Below are positions 32,032 to 33,105 of a DNA stretch of 33,105 bases, piece after piece. The translations under genes and the position numbers were made by a program. Every line of letters starts with the position of its first letter. Position 1 is the stretch's first letter. Below the pieces are notes generated by a model. It saw only the letters and a program-made list of their open reading frames with translations. It was not told the DNA's origin and searched no databases. Location: positions 1-33,105 of the forward strand of contig NZ_BCUG01000058.1 in assembly GCF_001591165.1 (NCBI RefSeq), in the 5' to 3' direction. Source of the DNA: Thauera butanivorans NBRC 103042. Its GTDB lineage: Bacteria > Pseudomonadota > Gammaproteobacteria > Burkholderiales > Rhodocyclaceae.

Positions 32032-32060
32032 GCCCGCCGGCGTTTCAGGCCGGCGCGGGC
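32032..32060. terminator. Hairpin between the sulfatase and iclR, likely bidirectional terminator
   Basis: GCCCGCCGGC (32032-32041) pairs with GCCGGCGCGGGC (32049-32060) with a two-base bulge and a GTTTCAG loop. It overlaps the iclR stop and separates convergent genes. No T-tract follows. Confidence 0.45.
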
Positions 32061-32848
32061 AGGCCGGCGTTTTCGGCCTCGATGGCGGCCAGGGCATCGA
32101 CGGCTCGCCGCAGCGCGGGCAGCGAGTCGAGGGCGTTGTGCTCGGTCATCCGCATGATCGGCGCCTGGATCGCGATCCCCATGTTCGAGCGGCCCGTGGG
32201 CGAAGGCACCAGCATGGCGATGCAGAACAGCCCGGGCAGGAATTCCTCGTTGTCGAAAGCGTAGCCGACGTGGCTGACATGCTCGATTTCCGCTTCCAGC
32301 GCATCGATTTCCACCAGCGTGCGTGGCGTGTATTGCATCAAGGGGGCGTGCGCCAGCAGGCGGCGGCGCTGGGTGGGCGTCATCTGCGCCAGGAAGAGCT
32401 TGCCGCTCGCCGAACAATGGACCGGGACGCGCGACCCCGGGTGCAGGTAGAAGCGTAGCGGGGCGGCCGTCTCGACCCGGTCGAGGTAGAGCACTTCGCT
32501 GCCCGACAGCGCGGTGAGATTGCAGCTTTCGCCGATCTCCTCGACGAGCTGGCGCAGCACGGTGTGGCGTGCGCCGTGCAGCGTGTCGTTGAGCAGCAGA
32601 TTCTCGGCCAGGCGGCGCAGGCGTGCGCCGGTACCGTACTGGCGCCCGTCGCTGTCGCGCTGGAGCATGCCGGCCGCCTCGAGCTGCTGCAGCATGCGGT
32701 GGACGGTCGGTTTCGGCAGTCCGGTCTCCTCGACCAGCCCTTGCAGCGTCACCAGTTGATCCTTGGCGGCGATCACTTCAAGCAGCGCAAGCAGGCGCAT
32801 CGTGGGTGTGTCGCCGTCGAGCCTGGCGTGTCCGGGACGCTCGTTCAT
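32045..32848 (-). CDS. IclR-family transcriptional regulator
   Basis: 267 residues from ATG 32848, chosen because GAAGG lies 7 nt upstream; upstream in-frame ATGs at 32872 and 32947 lack ribosome sites. The N-terminal winged helix (about 15-75) has RLLALLEVIAAKDQLVTLQG, then the recognition helix in LPKPTVHRMLQQLEAAGML. The effector-binding domain (about 85-255) has the IclR signature CSASGKLFLAQM and ends with a MGIAIQAPIMRM segment. Such regulators often control divergent catabolic genes in response to organic acids or aromatics. The effector cannot be told. A promoter with a palindromic operator for a divergent gene begins about 150 bp away, so that gene is the probable target. Confidence 0.92.
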   Translation of the reverse strand: MNERPGHARLDGDTPTMRLLALLEVIAAKDQLVTLQGLVEETGLPKPTVHRMLQQLEAAGMLQRDSDGRQYGTGARLRRLAENLLLNDTLHGARHTVLRQLVEEIGESCNLTALSGSEVLYLDRVETAAPLRFYLHPGSRVPVHCSASGKLFLAQMTPTQRRRLLAHAPLMQYTPRTLVEIDALEAEIEHVSHVGYAFDNEEFLPGLFCIAMLVPSPTGRSNMGIAIQAPIMRMTEHNALDSLPALRRAVDALAAIEAENAGLPAPA

Positions 32849-32973
32849 GTCGATGCCTTCATTCCGTTCCATGAAAGGGTAGGCATCGTACCGTTTTTTT
32901 GGCCCGAGACCGCAGCATGCCCGTCTCGACAGAGGCTTGTCCAGCATGCCGTGCTGCTTTTTCTATAAATATC

Positions 32974-32990
32974 GGTACGGTTGGTATCGT
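32974..32990. promoter_or_regulatory. Imperfect inverted repeat in the iclR divergent region
   Basis: CGGTAC (32974-32979) and GTATCG (32985-32990) form an inverted repeat with one mismatch around 5 bp. CGTACCG, the complement of CGGTACG, recurs at 32887-32893. These could be further regulator sites. IclR binding is a guess. Confidence 0.3.
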
Positions 32991-33006
32991 TTTCTGTATT
33001 TTGTTG

Positions 33007-33035
33007 TTGACTCGCCGTTTCTCATTGTCTAGAGT
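33007..33035 (+). promoter_or_regulatory. Sigma-70-type promoter of a gene beyond the window
   Basis: TTGACT (33007-33012) and TAGAGT (33030-33035) with 17-bp spacing, in an AT-rich stretch. The start point would be near 33042. Confidence 0.6.
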
Positions 33036-33054
33036 TCGTTAGAATTTCTGATAT

Positions 33055-33071
33055 CGGAACATTTTGTTCCG
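33055..33071. promoter_or_regulatory. 17-bp palindromic operator just after the promoter
   Basis: CGGAACATTTTGTTCCG is palindromic apart from the central base and lies about 13-30 bp after the predicted start point. IclR-type operators often have GGAA/TTCC-like arms. A repressor bound here would block transcription of the gene beyond the window. Confidence 0.55.
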
Positions 33072-33090
33072 TTTGTTTTGTAAATAGATC

Positions 33091-33097
33091 GAGGAGA
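33091..33097 (+). promoter_or_regulatory. Ribosome binding site of a gene starting outside the window
   Basis: GAGGAGA lies 8 nt before the window end, so a start codon is expected within a few bases beyond it. Confidence 0.6.
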
Positions 33098-33105
33098 CGC
33101 TACCC

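Overview
The window is about 33 kb of GC-rich bacterial chromosome. Gene content and order fit a betaproteobacterium of the Rhodocyclales (Thauera / Azoarcus / Aromatoleum type): ubiCA with pyrF and ubiD, lptM-lysA beside cyaY, a divergent PBP1A gene beside pilMNOPQ, then aroKB, dgt and gltBD. The assignment comes from gene order and protein resemblance; no database search was possible.

Positions 1-4231 are accessory DNA of visibly lower GC than the rest. They start with an integron cassette array on the + strand: the tail of one attC, an aadA aminoglycoside adenylyltransferase cassette, a two-gene cassette (an ADP-ribosyltransferase-like toxin-domain protein overlapping by 4 bp a 55-residue two-helix membrane protein), and a third cassette with a 54-residue membrane protein and no recognisable attC. 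No qacE-delta/sul1 type 3' end follows. Instead there is an oppositely oriented Fic-family gene with an unusual active-site motif and two 20-bp operator-like palindromes upstream, then two broken genes: an IS1182-like transposase remnant and a PAS-GGDEF gene with its middle deleted.

From about 4270 the window is housekeeping chromosome. ubiC-ubiA-pyrF-ubiD make ubiquinone and pyrimidine precursors. A small membrane protein converges on dacB (PBP4-type peptidase). A hypothetical gene, a REP-pair element, lysA and lptM, cyaY and mrcA (PBP1A) follow. The pilMNOPQ operon (15270-20317) encodes the type IV pilus alignment complex and secretin; each junction overlaps by 4 bp. After an intrinsic terminator come aroK-aroB-dgt, a second REP pair, and gltBD. 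gltBD has a long leader with a sigma-70-like promoter, three NtrC-like boxes and a terminator-like hairpin. Beyond gltD lies a second, diverged copy of its last 22 codons. The window closes with an LTA-synthase-like membrane sulfatase and a divergent IclR regulator facing a promoter-operator region whose target gene lies outside.

The most interesting items are the toxin/membrane-protein cassette, the Fic protein that mixes Fic and Doc motif features and lacks the usual catalytic histidine, the duplicated gltD tail, the gltB leader, and an 11-C tract in the first codons of lysA.
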